From positions 14,584,319-14,648,318 of the forward strand of contig NC_049994.1 in assembly GCF_000003815.2 (NCBI RefSeq): a stretch of DNA of 64,000 nucleotides, written 5' to 3'. This stretch comes from Branchiostoma floridae. Taxonomy: Eukaryota > Chordata > Leptocardii > Amphioxiformes > Branchiostomatidae. The translations under genes were made by a program, and so were the position numbers. The notes under the pieces are model-generated. The model ran no database searches, was not told the DNA's origin, and saw nothing but the letters and a program-made list of their open reading frames with translations. Every line of letters begins with the position of its first letter. The first letter of the stretch is position 1. Shown one piece after another: positions 1-13,100 of the stretch.

Positions 1-1828
1 CATTTTCCACGTAGTATATAGATGAATGATATCAGTATTTTCTGGTCAAGAATAGTAAGATCATCTGTATCCTTTTTCTGAACTGGTTCAGGCACATTTC
101 AAGGCATAAATGATGTAAAGAATGGAAATCCGACAATGGCCCATACCTTTCATTTTCAATACTTTTCTCTGGATTTCTTGAAATTGTATTTGTATTGTAA
201 CATGGCATGTAACATGGCATGAAAATGTCTTATTCATAATCAGTTAATTGTCCCTGCTCCTATTATGTTTTTTGCTCAGAAGGATATTGAACTTTGAACA
301 TACCTAAAGAGTGAGTGAATGCTCCCTGGTACAAAAATGTGAATTATTTGTGTTTGGGGCTATAGTAACTAACAGTTCTAGATTTGCATTTCTAATGTAT
401 TTCTTGCAATAAGTATTGACTATTGAAAGTATTTCTTGTTGTAAATGTTGGTAATGGTATGATGCATGCTGGCTATGTTAAGTTTATGTGAATGTTAACC
501 AAAATTTCGAATCACATGTATGTCATATCATTGTATAGAAAGATACGTTTCTTCCTGCATTACTAAGACACACGAAGCACTGTTCGTTGGGCAAATCTTC
601 TGTGTCTTTGTTACCCCCACTATTTCATTCAAATTAAGTATTTACACAGGTGATTAAGTGTGTTATTGCTTCTTTGATAGTTGGTAATGCGTTGACCAAT
701 GGATCTACCTGTGTGTTTTGGTAGTGTCAGAGTCATTGGCACACAGTCCAACTGTTTCCCCCCTTGCCAGCAATTTGGTCTAGCCTTTGGCACTTGGCCA
801 ATGTTTCTAATAACTCTGCATGAGAGCTTTTCTCCCTACACTGTTGTATAGGCTTTAAAAAAAGGCTAACTCAAAACCATAGAAAGAGACTTTGATGGAA
901 AGAAACTTTGGGTTTGATCCGTATATTTAAGCAAATACAAAATGTTTTTGCAGCTGTGTGTGTAATAAAGAATCGAAGAATCCTGGTAACAATGTGGTTG
1001 GTATTGTTGATATTTAGGACGTATGGTCGGGTGAGCTTATTTTTTCTTGTGTTGCTTCATTAATTTTTTATGTATAGAATTCCAGCAAAGAAGGTATGGC
1101 CGATCTGAAAAACTCAGGATGTGGTTTTGGATGGGAATTACAAAACAACATCATAGGCAGGAAGTTTATTGTATGCCCAATGCAATCTCCCCTATCAGCT
1201 GACAAGAGTGGAATAGTCCTTATCAATCAAATCACCTGTTAAAGGTCACTCGACCATATTTAGGCATCCAGGGCAGGAACCTGATTGGTCAGGACTGACC
1301 CTGTGTCATCATCTATTGTGTCTTGGAAGATCAGAGGATCATTCCATTAGCTCAGGCGGGGAGGTGGAAAAAACATTTTCCCGTGCTAGTGCAGTGCTGT
1401 CTTCCTTGTGAAGCTTGTACGCATGTATAAGTTATGCTTCTATGTGTTACTGTTATAGTATTACAGTATTGTTACAAATAAAAGGTTTTGTGATATATAG
1501 GCTGTGTGTTTTATTTACAAGGTTTTGTACAGTGGCTACACGGTGAGAATCAAGAATACTAAAAGTCTCAATACCATCTTAAAACATGTTACACATCATG
1601 GGCCCTTAAAATAACAGTGATTACATAAAGCTTTGACTATTTTTGCACAAGTCCTGCAGGTAAGATGCAGGTAGACTTCAATAAAGCTTATTTTTGGCCC
1701 CTAGCTAAGTTCAGTTATATACAATTCTAACACATATAGTTTGCTAACGTCTTGTATGTAGACTGTGGCTTTACTTCCTATTTGTAGGACTGCAAGACTT
1801 TCCACTAGTTTCCAGTAGGGTATATGAC

Positions 1829-2144
1829 CAGGGCTCAAAATACTTCTTTCTGCATACCTGAACATTGAAAATTACCTGCACCAGACAAATTTTACCTGCA
1901 CCACTCTGAACTTAAGAATTATGAATCATACTAAAATTGTTCAGGAACCATGCATTGCTATTTTTTCTTTCATACTTTATCAATGCAGCTAATTACAATC
2001 CATACACACCTACATCAAAGGACATTTATGCATAAAATCCAGTACATGGATCAGTGCAGGTTATGTGGTAGACACCAGAAATACCTGCACAGCTTTAATT
2101 TTACCTGCACTAACCTGCATATGCATGTGGTATTTCGAGCCCTG
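1829..2144. mobile_element. Non-autonomous TIR element with ACCTGCAC repeats
   Basis: The left end reads CAGGGCTCAAAATAC and the right end is GTATTTCGAGCCCTG, an imperfect inverted repeat. The interior repeats ACCTGCAC-like words several times. Similar ends bound the element at 36391-37077, so this is a family. There is no transposase ORF. I could not see a clear target-site duplication. CAGGG termini recall hAT elements, but this is only a suggestion. Confidence 0.6.
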
Positions 2145-2189
2145 AGTCAGAATTCAGACTTGTGACTTCATGGCCTCTTTTGCTTACTT

Positions 2190-2250
2190 ACACGACACAG
2201 CCAAGATTCAAACTCATGACTTCTTGGCCCTGTTACTTGCTGCAGGTAAC
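2190..2250 (-). repeat. tRNA-like SINE remnant (weak)
   Basis: On the minus strand the sequence carries a degenerate pol III B-box-like stretch (GAGTTTGAATCTTGG). It resembles the promoter part of tRNA-derived SINEs, like the copies at 4025-4140 and 9355-9440. The body is too short to classify. Confidence 0.3.
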
Positions 2251-2440
2251 AACTACAGGATTGACCCATCACATCTGAGGACCAGTGATAGCACCCCAGT
2301 AGATCATGGCTTTATTTCCTATCCAAAGGACTGTCCAGGTTCTCCCCAGAATTTTTTAGTATAGTGGAGGGGCTGGCAAAAATAACCTGCACCAACGCGC
2401 TGCACTTTCATGAAATGGTTCATTTGCAATGACAGAGGTG

Positions 2441-2540
2441 NNNNNNNNNNNNNNNNNNNNNNNNNNNNNNNNNNNNNNNNNNNNNNNNNNNNNNNNNNNN
2501 NNNNNNNNNNNNNNNNNNNNNNNNNNNNNNNNNNNNNNNN
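2441..2540. other. Assembly gap of 100 N
   Basis: Exactly 100 N, the usual placeholder for a scaffold gap of unknown length. It lies 233 bp before the first exon I can define, so 5' coding exons could be hidden in it. Confidence 0.98.
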
Positions 2541-2627
2541 TTTCTAGAAATGTGAAAGTGTGTTTAAATGTTTTCATGTTACCACATCTGTGAAATCACG
2601 ATATCATTAATAACCATGAAATTGTGG

Positions 2628-2700
2628 AATGCTTAGTTTGCAGAAGCACTTATCATGCATTAGGTAATGCCTAATGGTATTTTGTTTTTATTTAGGACTA
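2628..2700 (+). repeat. Echo of the acceptor region of exon 1
   Basis: The stretch from GAATGCTTAG to TTTAGGACTA is repeated at 2716-2778, where it ends in the real acceptor of the first exon. The upstream copy keeps TTTATTTAG plus only five exon bases (GACTA) before diverging. Confidence 0.7.
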
Positions 2701-2773
2701 TTGGCATATGTTCCTGAATGCTTGGTTTACAGAAGCTCTTATTGTGCTGTAATGTTGTTTTGTTGTTATTTAG

Positions 2774-3070
2774 GACTAGTCGAGGCAGAGGTAGAGGCCG
2801 AGTTCCTGTGATCGATGATGATGATGACATGACCCCAGCACCAGCACCTGTACCCATACCAGTATCAGTACCTAACGTCCCTCCTGTCCAACCTGACTAC
2901 AAACCTCCCCTCACCATCAAATCAGAGGGAGAGCCGGTGGAAGTTAGAACAGCTACCGACCAGCAGTTTCTGCCTCAGACCGGTGCATCTGTAGATCTTC
3001 CAATGGATGCTGGTCCTCCCCCTGGGGAAAGCTTCATGACTTTTGGAGGTGGTGATGGTGAACCAATGGG
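2774..3070 (+). CDS. KMT2C/D: KMT2C/D exon 1 in window (AT-hook-like, acidic/Pro-rich)
   Basis: The acceptor is TTATTTAG and the donor GTAAGG; phase is 2 in and 2 out, so at least one exon precedes it. Residues 1-99 start with T-S-RGRGRGRGR, an AT-hook-like patch matching the N-terminal basic segment of KMT2C, then a run of five Asp and PAPAPVPIPV. An ATG at 2718 is open in this frame, but it lies in intron-like sequence before a clean acceptor, so I do not use it as a start. Confidence 0.8.
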
Positions 3071-4151
3071 GTAAGGACAGGAACTGATTTTTGTGTCTTT
3101 GATTTTTTGAAGTTGATTAAGTACTGAAAAGTTTATTGATTATGAAGAAAAATATGTCAGTTTTACTATCTCATTTGACTTCTTAACAATATTGCATCAT
3201 TAGACAACCTCATTCTTTTAATATGTCACTTGTAAAGAAGGAATTCTTGAAGTACTTGATATTGGCTACATGATTTGAAGCATGAAGTTAAGTCATATTT
3301 CTGCTTCTGGTAAGAAGAAAAAATGTGGTTAATCACTAGGTAACAGAATCAGAGAATTAATTCCTAGCAGATGTCTCAGTGATGTGACCATCCTCAGGGC
3401 AATACTTGATGATGAGCAGTAAAATTTCTCATATTATACTATAAACACAGTTATATTTGAGACCACATTCATCTTCTGAAGCAGTGACATCTAGCTGCAG
3501 TGCAAAGTAGAACAAGTCAGTATTGCCCCGAGGAAGGTGACAGGCGGGCACCGAAATGTCTGGCTGAGTACAAAGAACTTTATCCACTCATTTCTGCTGC
3601 CTAAGCCCCAACCAGTACGAATCTCCTCTGCAGGTCGGATATCCGGTGTGCTTTCTGTTGCTGCGGAGAGAGATCTCTCCTTGGGCAGGGGGACATGACC
3701 CGGTACGACCCCACCCCAGGGTTCAACCCCTTCAAGCGGAGGATAGACCGGTCCCAGCGCAGCTCCACGGAGTCCGCAGGGGATCAGAACGAGCGCAGCC
3801 CCAAACAGCACCTGACGTGGAGGAGACAGAGGGGACCTGGAAAGTCCTCCAGGTAAGGGGTGAATTCTCTGTCTCTTCACATCGTTACTTGTAAAACACA
3901 ATACAGGCATATACTATCCTCTTAAAGTATGAAACAATGGTGTACCACCCTCATCTAATTGCAAATCCAATCATCATCAGACTTCTTTTAGGAAATACAG
4001 TGTTCTATGCAATCTTTTTCTGGAGTGAGGAAAGTCGTATTAAGTGCTTTTCCCAAAGACACAACGTCCAGCCAATAATGATAATGCCAGGAATCATACC
4101 CATGACTTCTTAATCTTGTGCCAGCTAGCTTTGTTACTTGGCCATTTGTCA

Positions 4152-4193
<42 letters not shown>

Positions 4194-7100
4194 CTCTCTC
4201 TCTCTGTCTATCTCTGTCTCTATCTCCATCCAGTTTAGCATTCGTTCTTCCCTGTGTTGCAAGGGTTGGACGTTGCAGGATGTCGTTCAGTTCTGATTGC
4301 CATCCTTTAGGAGATAAAACAAAAATAACATCTCGACTTAAGGATTTGAAGGGTGTATAACAAATGTGCTATATATTTTTTTTTTAACACAGGGACAGAA
4401 GTAAGTCTCCAAGAAGATCAAACCCCCACTACGAGACGGAGGCAGGCTGTTGTGCCGCGGGGATGGATGAGCTGAGCTGTGTGGGGAGGGCAGAGGAGGT
4501 GGATCCCAGTGTGGTGTTTGAACCTTCAGGTGAGTAAAACCAGTTGTACTTGTAGGTGATCATGAATAAAACCAGTCTCAAAGTCCTTCAATTGCCAGTC
4601 TTAAAGTCCTTCTACAGCAACAGCTTCTTGGTTTACTGTTACCCTCCTGTATACAATCTTCAGGCCTCCAAAACCAAATTTCACTGTTATCTCCTTGCAT
4701 GATAATTTCCACCATGCATCAACTTAGTATTTAGAAGTAGTCAAATGGCCTTGCTTGAAGACACTCATTTAAAACACTATTCAGATATTAGCTGAACTTG
4801 AAATAGTACCTACAAGTCTCAGTGTATAGAGACAGTACCCCTTTATGTTTATAGCATTTGGCCACACCCTTTGGTGTATAGGGCAGGGCCTATCACTGTA
4901 GCCCTTGGGCCATACAGGGCTATTTCAGCAGGAGCAAGTCCACTGATAATGGTTTGTTTTCCACTTCCATGCTGAGTGCTAGCAGAGAAAGCAGTCTTGT
5001 ATGGTATGAATTTAGTAGCAACTACATAGAGCACTACAAGCTTACAATGCTACAAAGTTATTCTAGAAAGACAAAAGTTAAATGAAAGAGCTAAGGGATG
5101 GAATGAGACTGCAAGACCTCCATGCAACCTCAATGCTGATTGTTCTTTCTTCTCCATCAGGCCATGCCTGGGCCCATCACTGCTGTGCAGCGTGGTCAGA
5201 AGGAGTCTGTCTGGACGACAACGGCATCCTCATCAATGTAGATAAGGCTGTTTTCTCAGGAATCACACAGGTAGGATCAGCCATGGTTTACTAATCATTA
5301 GAACTTTTCCACAGCAAAAATACAGAGGCTTTCGTAAGGCCATCTATGACTGTAGGCTCTTATTAGTATGAATATGACAACAGCATTCTCATCAATGTAG
5401 ATAAGGCTGTTTTCTCAGGAATCACACAGGTAGGCTCAGCCATCTATGCTTTATCATGAGTACTGTTCCACAACCAAAGTACAGGTGTTTTGTTAATATC
5501 CTCTATGACTGTAGATACTCAGAAGTATGGATTTAACATAGTAATGCGGAAATGGGTAAGTAGTTTTGATAAGAAAGAGTACTTTTCACTTGAATGTTTT
5601 TAGTAGCATTAGCATGTTGTCTTGTTGGACTGCAATGTTCTAGCTTGCATTGTTTGAGCGAATGGCCTACTACAATGATATGGACTTAGATGTGAATTAG
5701 GTCCTCACTCTGTCTTTGAGGAGTGGTGGGAGTGTTCCTTTCTGCATAGAACCGTTTTACTCATCAAAAATCTTTTTAGGCAATTCTTTGGCTGTAATTA
5801 TAGGGAAAACTTAACTGTACAAATTGTGCCTGTTTGTGAATTTGATATCACGGACAAAAGACACCGGAAGGCTGTCTGAAACTTCTGACCGTTTCCAAAA
5901 CCATATCCAGTTTGCAATGCTTGAGTAACTGCTTTTTGGCATATCTTGTTACCTGGATGTCTAACCTGCATCAACGTAACAGGATTTTTTCTCTCTCTAC
6001 ATCAGAAATGTAGTTACTGTAAGCAGTTTGGAGCGACCATCCTTTGCCGGAATGCCAAGTGCAATAGACTGTTCCACTGTCATTTAGTTTAGTTAAATGT
6101 CTGGCTGTAATTAGAGGGAAAAATTAACTTTCCAAAATGTGTCTCTTTCTGACAGTATTTTGTTTCTTTGTCGTCTATTTCAGAAATGTAGTTACTGTAA
6201 GCGGTTTGGAGCGACCATCCTTTGCCGGAATGCCAAGTGCAATAGACTGTTCCACTATCCGTGTGCGGCGGGGGCCGGTGCCTTTCAGGACATCAAGACC
6301 ATGTCCCTCCTCTGTCCTGAACACCTGGAGGAGGCTGAGACAATAGGTGAGTAACCGGTAGACTACCTTTTGACAGAACACACCTGTTTGTATAGGATGG
6401 TGGGATCTTAAATGTGCCTGAGGTGTGGCTCTCCTTAAACACAGGACCTCCATTTAATGTCCTATTGGATGGGTGTTTAAACAAGGCTTTTCTAGAAAAG
6501 AATTGCAAGAGGCAGCACCGAGAACGAGCGGAGAAACCAAGTGTGGGAAATGGGATTGAAGGGTGTGGAGTAGGGGGTACAAAACCCATTTTTTTTTTGG
6601 ACCGGTCTGAAAAATCAGACCTGATAAAAATAAGTGGACCAGATTTTGGACCAATTAGAAAATGAAGAGTTTATATCGGCAGGCTTTCACACGGTTGGGG
6701 GCTTACTGGTTTAATAAAAGAGAGCAAAGTAGAGTAGAAGTTATAGCCAATTTATTTAAAATTTTCACAGTCAAACTTGGTCTCAGTACAACCACTTTCA
6801 GTCTGCGATAAAACTTTCAGTCCCCATAGACACATGTCAAAGACAACGGCATTAATGGTTTTTTAACTGTGCCAGGAGAGAATGCGTGCTGCGTGATCTG
6901 TGACTTGCCAGGGGACATCTCGGACCAGCTCTTCTGTACCAGCTGTGGCCAGCACTACCACTGCACCTGCCTGGACCCCCCCGTGGAAATCAACCCAGTG
7001 GTACGGGCCGGCTGGCAGTGCCCAGAGTGCAAAATCTGTCAGACTTGCAGGTACCCATCATACACTTAACATAGTGTTTTATTTAGGAGCGTTGGTGCTG

Positions 7101-10100
7101 GATTTGTCCATACCAGATTAAATCACACCCTAGCTGCAGTACGATTGCTTCTAGAAGCTTCATGGCCAAGGGTAGTCTGTGTAACACAAACTCCGCTGTC
7201 CAGGGCTGTAACTGGCCCCTCCCCTCTAGGGGGCCGGTGGATGTTTGGCTGGCTGCTATAAGCAAGATTTAATCAGGCTAGGCCAAGGGATTGGTCTGAC
7301 GTTGTCAAGTGACGTTTGGTTGTTGCAGAGTACAAGCTTATGGCTGAGGTCATCAAACCTGTTTTCTTTTCTGTTTTGTATAAGTTTTTATAGTGACTTC
7401 TGTACTTGGATGCTATTGGTGTTCCATTTTCAAATGTTTCCCCCAATTTGAATGTCTTCACCTACAGCAAAGCATCATGTTTGCAAGACCAGATTTGTCT
7501 AATTTCTTTTTCTCTTCCAACTGTTTCTTGAAATAGTGTCTATTACCATAAATAACTTACAAACTGTGTTGTGCTATTCCAAATGGTTATTTGACTTATT
7601 TCTTACATGTCTTTCTACTTGTAACATGATTGTTGTTTGTTGCTAGGCAACCCGGGGATGACAGCAAGATGCTTGTTTGTGACACCTGTGACAAGGGGTA
7701 CCACACCTTCTGTCTGAAGCCGGCCATGAACACCATACCAAAGAACGGCTGGAAGTGCAAGGTAGCGTCCCAGGGTCTAGTTACTGTAAACTGTGGTGTT
7801 ACCCATGATGGTTGATTCCTTCTGTTGATGTTATAAAAACAACATGTATTTGTGAATTTTTGCCTTTCTGAAAATGTGTCAAGGTGGAAAAGATCTTATA
7901 AGGGACTTGGGTATTCTGTGTGTAGAAATCAGTATAATTCTTGCTGCATGCCATATAATATTGTATTCAATAATCTCTTATACATTTTTCAAGTTCAATG
8001 GAATGTGTTTGTTTATATGTTGTTTGTTGTGACTTGTTTTACTCTTGTCTGTCGACTATTTGTAGTATTGCTTCTTGCATGATTTTGCCATGTTTATGAA
8101 TTTGATTGCAATGTATGTTCTTGGAATGTATTTGCGGTGGTGTTTGCATGTTAAACATTCTTGTCTTGCAGCATTTAAGATAATTTTCATGGTGGTTTAA
8201 TTTGGTTTGGGGCAAACATAATATCTTTTTAGTAGGTTTTTTTTGAAAGGTTGTTAGTGGTGTGCGTTTAGGCAGGCAACCATCTGCCCTTACCGTGGCA
8301 AGTTTGGTTTTGCCTGCTCAGTTCATATGGCTATAACAAAGGTTGAGTAATAACCATTGTATCTACGGCATATCTGCAGTACTGAATGTACCAAAACTTC
8401 CCGTTTTACTTTCTGGCTGTAGATACAAATGACGTTTTTCGATGCACACAAAAAAATACATGCACAAAACATGCAGTAAATATTTGAGTATTATGGAACC
8501 GGAACAGATGTTGTCTAATATTACATGCTGAGAAACCCTTTTTTTGCGTAGTTGTTTTTCCGCTGTAGTTGCTTCAAAGTGTGTTTTCTTAAACTCTCAT
8601 GTACACCTCTGTCTTGTAGTGGTGCAAAGAACATAACGTACTTCCTCCAATGCTGTGCACTGATCAGTAGTAGTATTGACAACAATGCACAAGGCTTGCT
8701 CGCTACGATACGTTTTACCCGGTGGAGGCACGACGAAATTTCGCTTGTTTTCTCTCCTTATGTTTTGTTTCCTCATCTTGCCTTTTTCTCGTAGACTTGT
8801 CTGAACCGTAGTGATACAGGCCCATTGATTGGGACGCCAGAGCTTGCAATGGTATCGGCTGTTTACTTTATGTTAGCTTTTTTTACCCGCCGTCGTGTGT
8901 GTGACTTTCTGTGCTCAACAGTTTCCATTTCGAATTACAACAAGTACAAGTGATCTCGAAACAGCTTAGGTTACTGAAAAGCTAATGTGAGTGACAGAAA
9001 ACACAGCTTCTATTTATATTTCCAACCAATTAAAAGTGAAACTGAAAGCAATCTCCAACCAGTTTAACTGAAGAGTTTATATTTCACTGGTTATGACATA
9101 GAAAACATATGCGGTGTACAGTACCTTCCATTTAGATTTACAACGAGCTATAAGTGAAACTGAAAGAGATCTCGAACCAGTTTAGCTCACTGAAAAGCTA
9201 ATAATATTCCACTAATTGTAACAGAAAAGACAGATACAGTGTACAGTGTTTACAGATTCATTGTACCAAGAAATTCTCCTAGCTCTTTTTGACAAGTACA
9301 GTAAATAGTGAATCGTAGTTGAATGTACCGTCCTAAGAACTACAAAACTTGATATCGGCTGAGTGACAACAGCTGGAATTCGATCCCTGAACCTCTTTAT
9401 CCAGTATAAGGGTTGCTAACCACTGGACTATGCACGTAGCTGAAATACAGAGAAGAATTGCTTTTTTGTAGATCGTGCTTGCCATGCAAAATGAAATGGA
9501 AACAAACTGTGCATGAAAAGTCACACACATGGTTATGTAATTATTTGATCTCGTTTTCGTCGTTCATAATTAAGAAAATTAACCCTTTATGAATATCGGA
9601 ATGTTTCACATCTAACTGAGTTACTAACCCGAGATTTGTATTCTTGTTATGTGCATGCAGTTCAAATGCCTGCTCCCAATTAATATTGATATTAACCTTA
9701 ACAAATAACTCACAAACATGTATATTATGTATTGTATGATATATATACATATTAGATATCATCAAAAGTTAGCGCATGTTATGTGGGGATTATAACAATG
9801 CTATAAGGAAGCCTTATTCTGGGACTATCGTTTTATGTCTAAGACTAGTTAGAGGTAGAGTGTTGTCATGACTTCTTCCACAAGTTTGATTTGGTGCAAA
9901 GAGGTGCAAAAAAGTTTTTCATATCATACTCTTTGATAGTGATAGAGGTGGATTCTTTTTCTTTAGTGCAAGGTATTTTTGCAGGGACAAAACTCTCTGC
10001 AAACTTAGAGCAAGTTTGTCCAGCAACTTGTAACACAACATAACTGTTACTTGCTTTTTTTCTTCAAATTCTTGCATTCCTTCTGCATATTTTCCAAGTC

Positions 10101-13100
10101 AGAAAGCCTTTAAAAAAAATGTAGCTTAGTCATGAATCAGATTAAAATGTTGTATCCTACCACAGCCTTGTATGGATGGACTAGAGTTATAGAATTACAC
10201 AACTTAGTTAAGGTTTCTATTTAGCATATATAGTTGCAATTTAATTGTCGTACAATAAAGTTCTCACTCTGTAAAGTTCTCATACACTGAAAGATTTCCT
10301 ATCTTGGGTCTGGTGCAGATTCCAGACTAGCCTGAGTATCAGCCTGGTTGGTTTACCGGGACTCCCATACTCTGTAAGGAGTGAGTATGGGATCCTGGTA
10401 CACAAACCAGGCTGATAACCAGGCTAATTCCAGACCAGATGTTCCTTTAGAAAGGTCTATAGGCCAGTTGAACAGACAGTCTGGTGATGGAGATTGAGTT
10501 GTGGGGGGACAGTTCAGTGTTAAAGGTTCTGCAGAAGCAGACATACTGCTACCCTCCCTGTCTCAGTGTTTGTTTTGCTTTTCATTTCTTATCTTTAAGA
10601 AAATGAAAGTCTTCTAACAGAGCTAGTAGGAGAAGAACTGGAAATTCAAGACACAAACTGCTTCTGTGCCATTATAGTGTCCTGTACATTGTTTGATTGG
10701 AGAATCTGTGTTTTTGACCATTTGATAGCAATCTGTTTTCCTTGGGAAAAATCACCTTGCCGGCGATCCTAACATAGAAATGAAAAGACCATTTGGTATA
10801 TTGATTTATTTGCCCTTCCATTTTGGATACTATTTTAAAACTTTTTGTTTACTTCCGATTTGGGAGAATTTAGTTTATATGTAGGTCCATTTTGAGAAAA
10901 AAAAACAAATGATGGTCTTACTCAAGCTTACCCCAACTTTTGATAGCAAATTTCAAATTTTTTCTTTTTTCTGCTTAAAAAATCACTTACTGTAAATATT
11001 TGTTAACTGTACAGTAATTTTAGCAACTTAAGCGTTCACTATTCAGGCATTGAAATTTTATCATTGGGTCACTGTGCTAAGGCCAGATAAAACCATGTTC
11101 CTATCTCTAGCATTAATCGTCGTCTAGCTACTGTGATGTTAGATACATTTGCAGTCTACCCCGTAATTAAAAAGAGCGATCAGCCTTACACAATGACTGA
11201 ATAAAGGAGAATTCTTTTTACACAACCAGCAGGTACTTACGTTGCTTAGGTTTCGATCTCACTAGACACCTTCGCCAGAGCTTCTAACTGTAAGTACCTG
11301 CTAGTTGTGTAAAAATAATTCCCTCCTAATAGTATATCCTATATTCTACCAACCTGATGAAACTATTTTCGGATCTTACTGAAGTTTGCTGTACTCCTCC
11401 CACAGAATTGCCGCGTGTGCGGAGACTGCGGTTCCCGGACACCTGGCAGTGGCCCCAGCTCCAGGTGGCACCTGAACTACTCGGTATGCGACAGCTGCTA
11501 CCAGCAGCGCAACAAGGGCCTGTACTGCCCCGTGTGCGGGAAGGCGTACCGACACTTCACTCAGAAGGAGATGCTACAGTGTGACGGATGCAGAAAGTAA
11601 GACTTACATGCTTTCTTACAAATAGTATATTTGCAACAATGTACCACGCATGGAATTTCTGTTCTTGTGCTGGAAAGCATACCGGTGCTTCATGTAAAAA
11701 GAGATGTTACAGTGTGACGGCTACAGAAATTATGGCTTGCCCTCATTTAAAACTTAAGTGCAAGTCTAGGGACATGCTCTGAAGGTCCAAACTGGCATTT
11801 TGTAGTTATGCTGGCCAAAATATACAGAAATACAGACAGACATATGGACACACAGACAGACAAAAACAATACATTCATGCCCTGGACATGGATTTATGTT
11901 GAATTGCAATTCATCATGAAGATAGATTTTTCAGACATAGATATATTTTCTGTTGCTTGCTTGCTTTCTTGTAAGCTTTTGATGTCAAAGGCTTTGTTAA
12001 GAATTCCCGCCACCTTGCGACATTAAAATATTTTCCTTCTTTGACAGGTGGATCCATGCTGAGTGCGATGATTCCGTTGACATGGCAACGTATCAACAGA
12101 TGAAGGAGAATGAGTGTCAGTACGAGTATCTCTGCCCTGTGTGTAAGAACAAGGACGACAGCGATGTGAGTTCGGCTTTCATGAACACCGTCCACAGATA
12201 TTTTTCATATGAGATATTTTTCTTCCGGTATTCAGGTGGAAATGAAAAATCGTGGAATTTTGGAAGGACATCAATATTTGTTCCCTACAACAGCAGCTAG
12301 TTACTACAAAGATGATGACTCTATGTACCGATAGATTTGCAGTCACAAACTTGAAAAAAAAGTTCAATGAATCTTCCTAAATGTTGGCCAAAGAAACGAT
12401 GATTAGTTATTCACGAACCAGATGAAACTATTTATGATCTGCAGTCTGTATTGTTTTTTAACCATACCTTTTCTGTAAAATTGATAATTGCTTTAGATAA
12501 CCGTAGCTTATGTTTCTGTCCCCCCCGCAAGAGCAAGGAGGGGAAAAACTTTAAGGTGAGACTCGAATGTGTTTCCCAAGGTCCTGACACTGGAGATTCT
12601 CTCATTGTACTTTTCCAGGGTCTTGTGATCCCTCATGGTCTCACCCCTTCATCTCATGGTTCCTTCACTTTGCAGCATAAAAGGAGGGCCTGCATGCCTT
12701 TTTCCAGGAGGCGTAGCAAGCTACTCTTATTTACCATTAATCGTAGCTGCCCCACTTTCATTTGTCAGTGTATTATTCATGAAAAGTAATTGGTCATTGT
12801 AATTCTACGTGGCACATTATTTGTTATCCTTAATTGTTTACAAATAATTGTATCACAAGATTTACCCAAAAGTCACTATACAGAGCCCCAGTTTTGCCTG
12901 ATACCCTATGAGTACAATGAATTTGGTCCCAAAACATTCTGCAAGAAGTCAATTTACAGTTTTAGTTTTGCCAGTCCTTTTCAATTTATCATTACATGTT
13001 GCTAGATTCCTCATGCAGACCTTCAGTCATTTATCTCCCTACCGAAAACTGTCACCACATCGTATTGTTGCATGTGGCAGAAAAACTTGCTGTAGGATAC

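Larger units (their letters stand above)
1..2773. other. Upstream non-coding region
   Basis: No exon could be supported here. ORFs are short and without recognisable domains. It holds an AATAAA hexamer near 1478 that could end an upstream transcript (weak), a TIR element (1829-2144), tRNA-like sequence near 2190-2250, the assembly gap, and a duplicated acceptor region at 2628-2700. The missing 5' exons of the KMT2 gene may lie in or before this region. Confidence 0.6.
7762..11405. other. Large intron 7
   Basis: A 3.6 kb intron with no supported coding sequence. It holds three diverged copies of a roughly 100-bp repeat (8925-9260), a minus-strand tRNA-like SINE fragment (9355-9440), a long inverted repeat (10318-10436) and a short TIR element (11215-11317). 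The rest is AT-rich and shows nothing recognisable. Confidence 0.8.

Noticed and set aside
2718-2773. ATG at 2718 as the protein start
   Set aside because: The codons before 2774 look intronic (polypyrimidine tract and TTATTTAG acceptor), and the same tract is duplicated upstream.
3646-3894. 82-codon frame over exon 2
   Set aside because: Out of phase by one base with the frame that carries the CAFCCCGERSLLGQG zinc ligands.
6006-6080. A real extra exon for a second KCSYC finger
   Set aside because: It stops short of the YPC ligands, has no donor at its end and runs into TAG-containing intron.
12451-12789. 112-codon frame in intron 9 as a gene
   Set aside because: No domain. Only the internal 24-nt segment with splice-like borders seemed worth keeping, as a microexon candidate.
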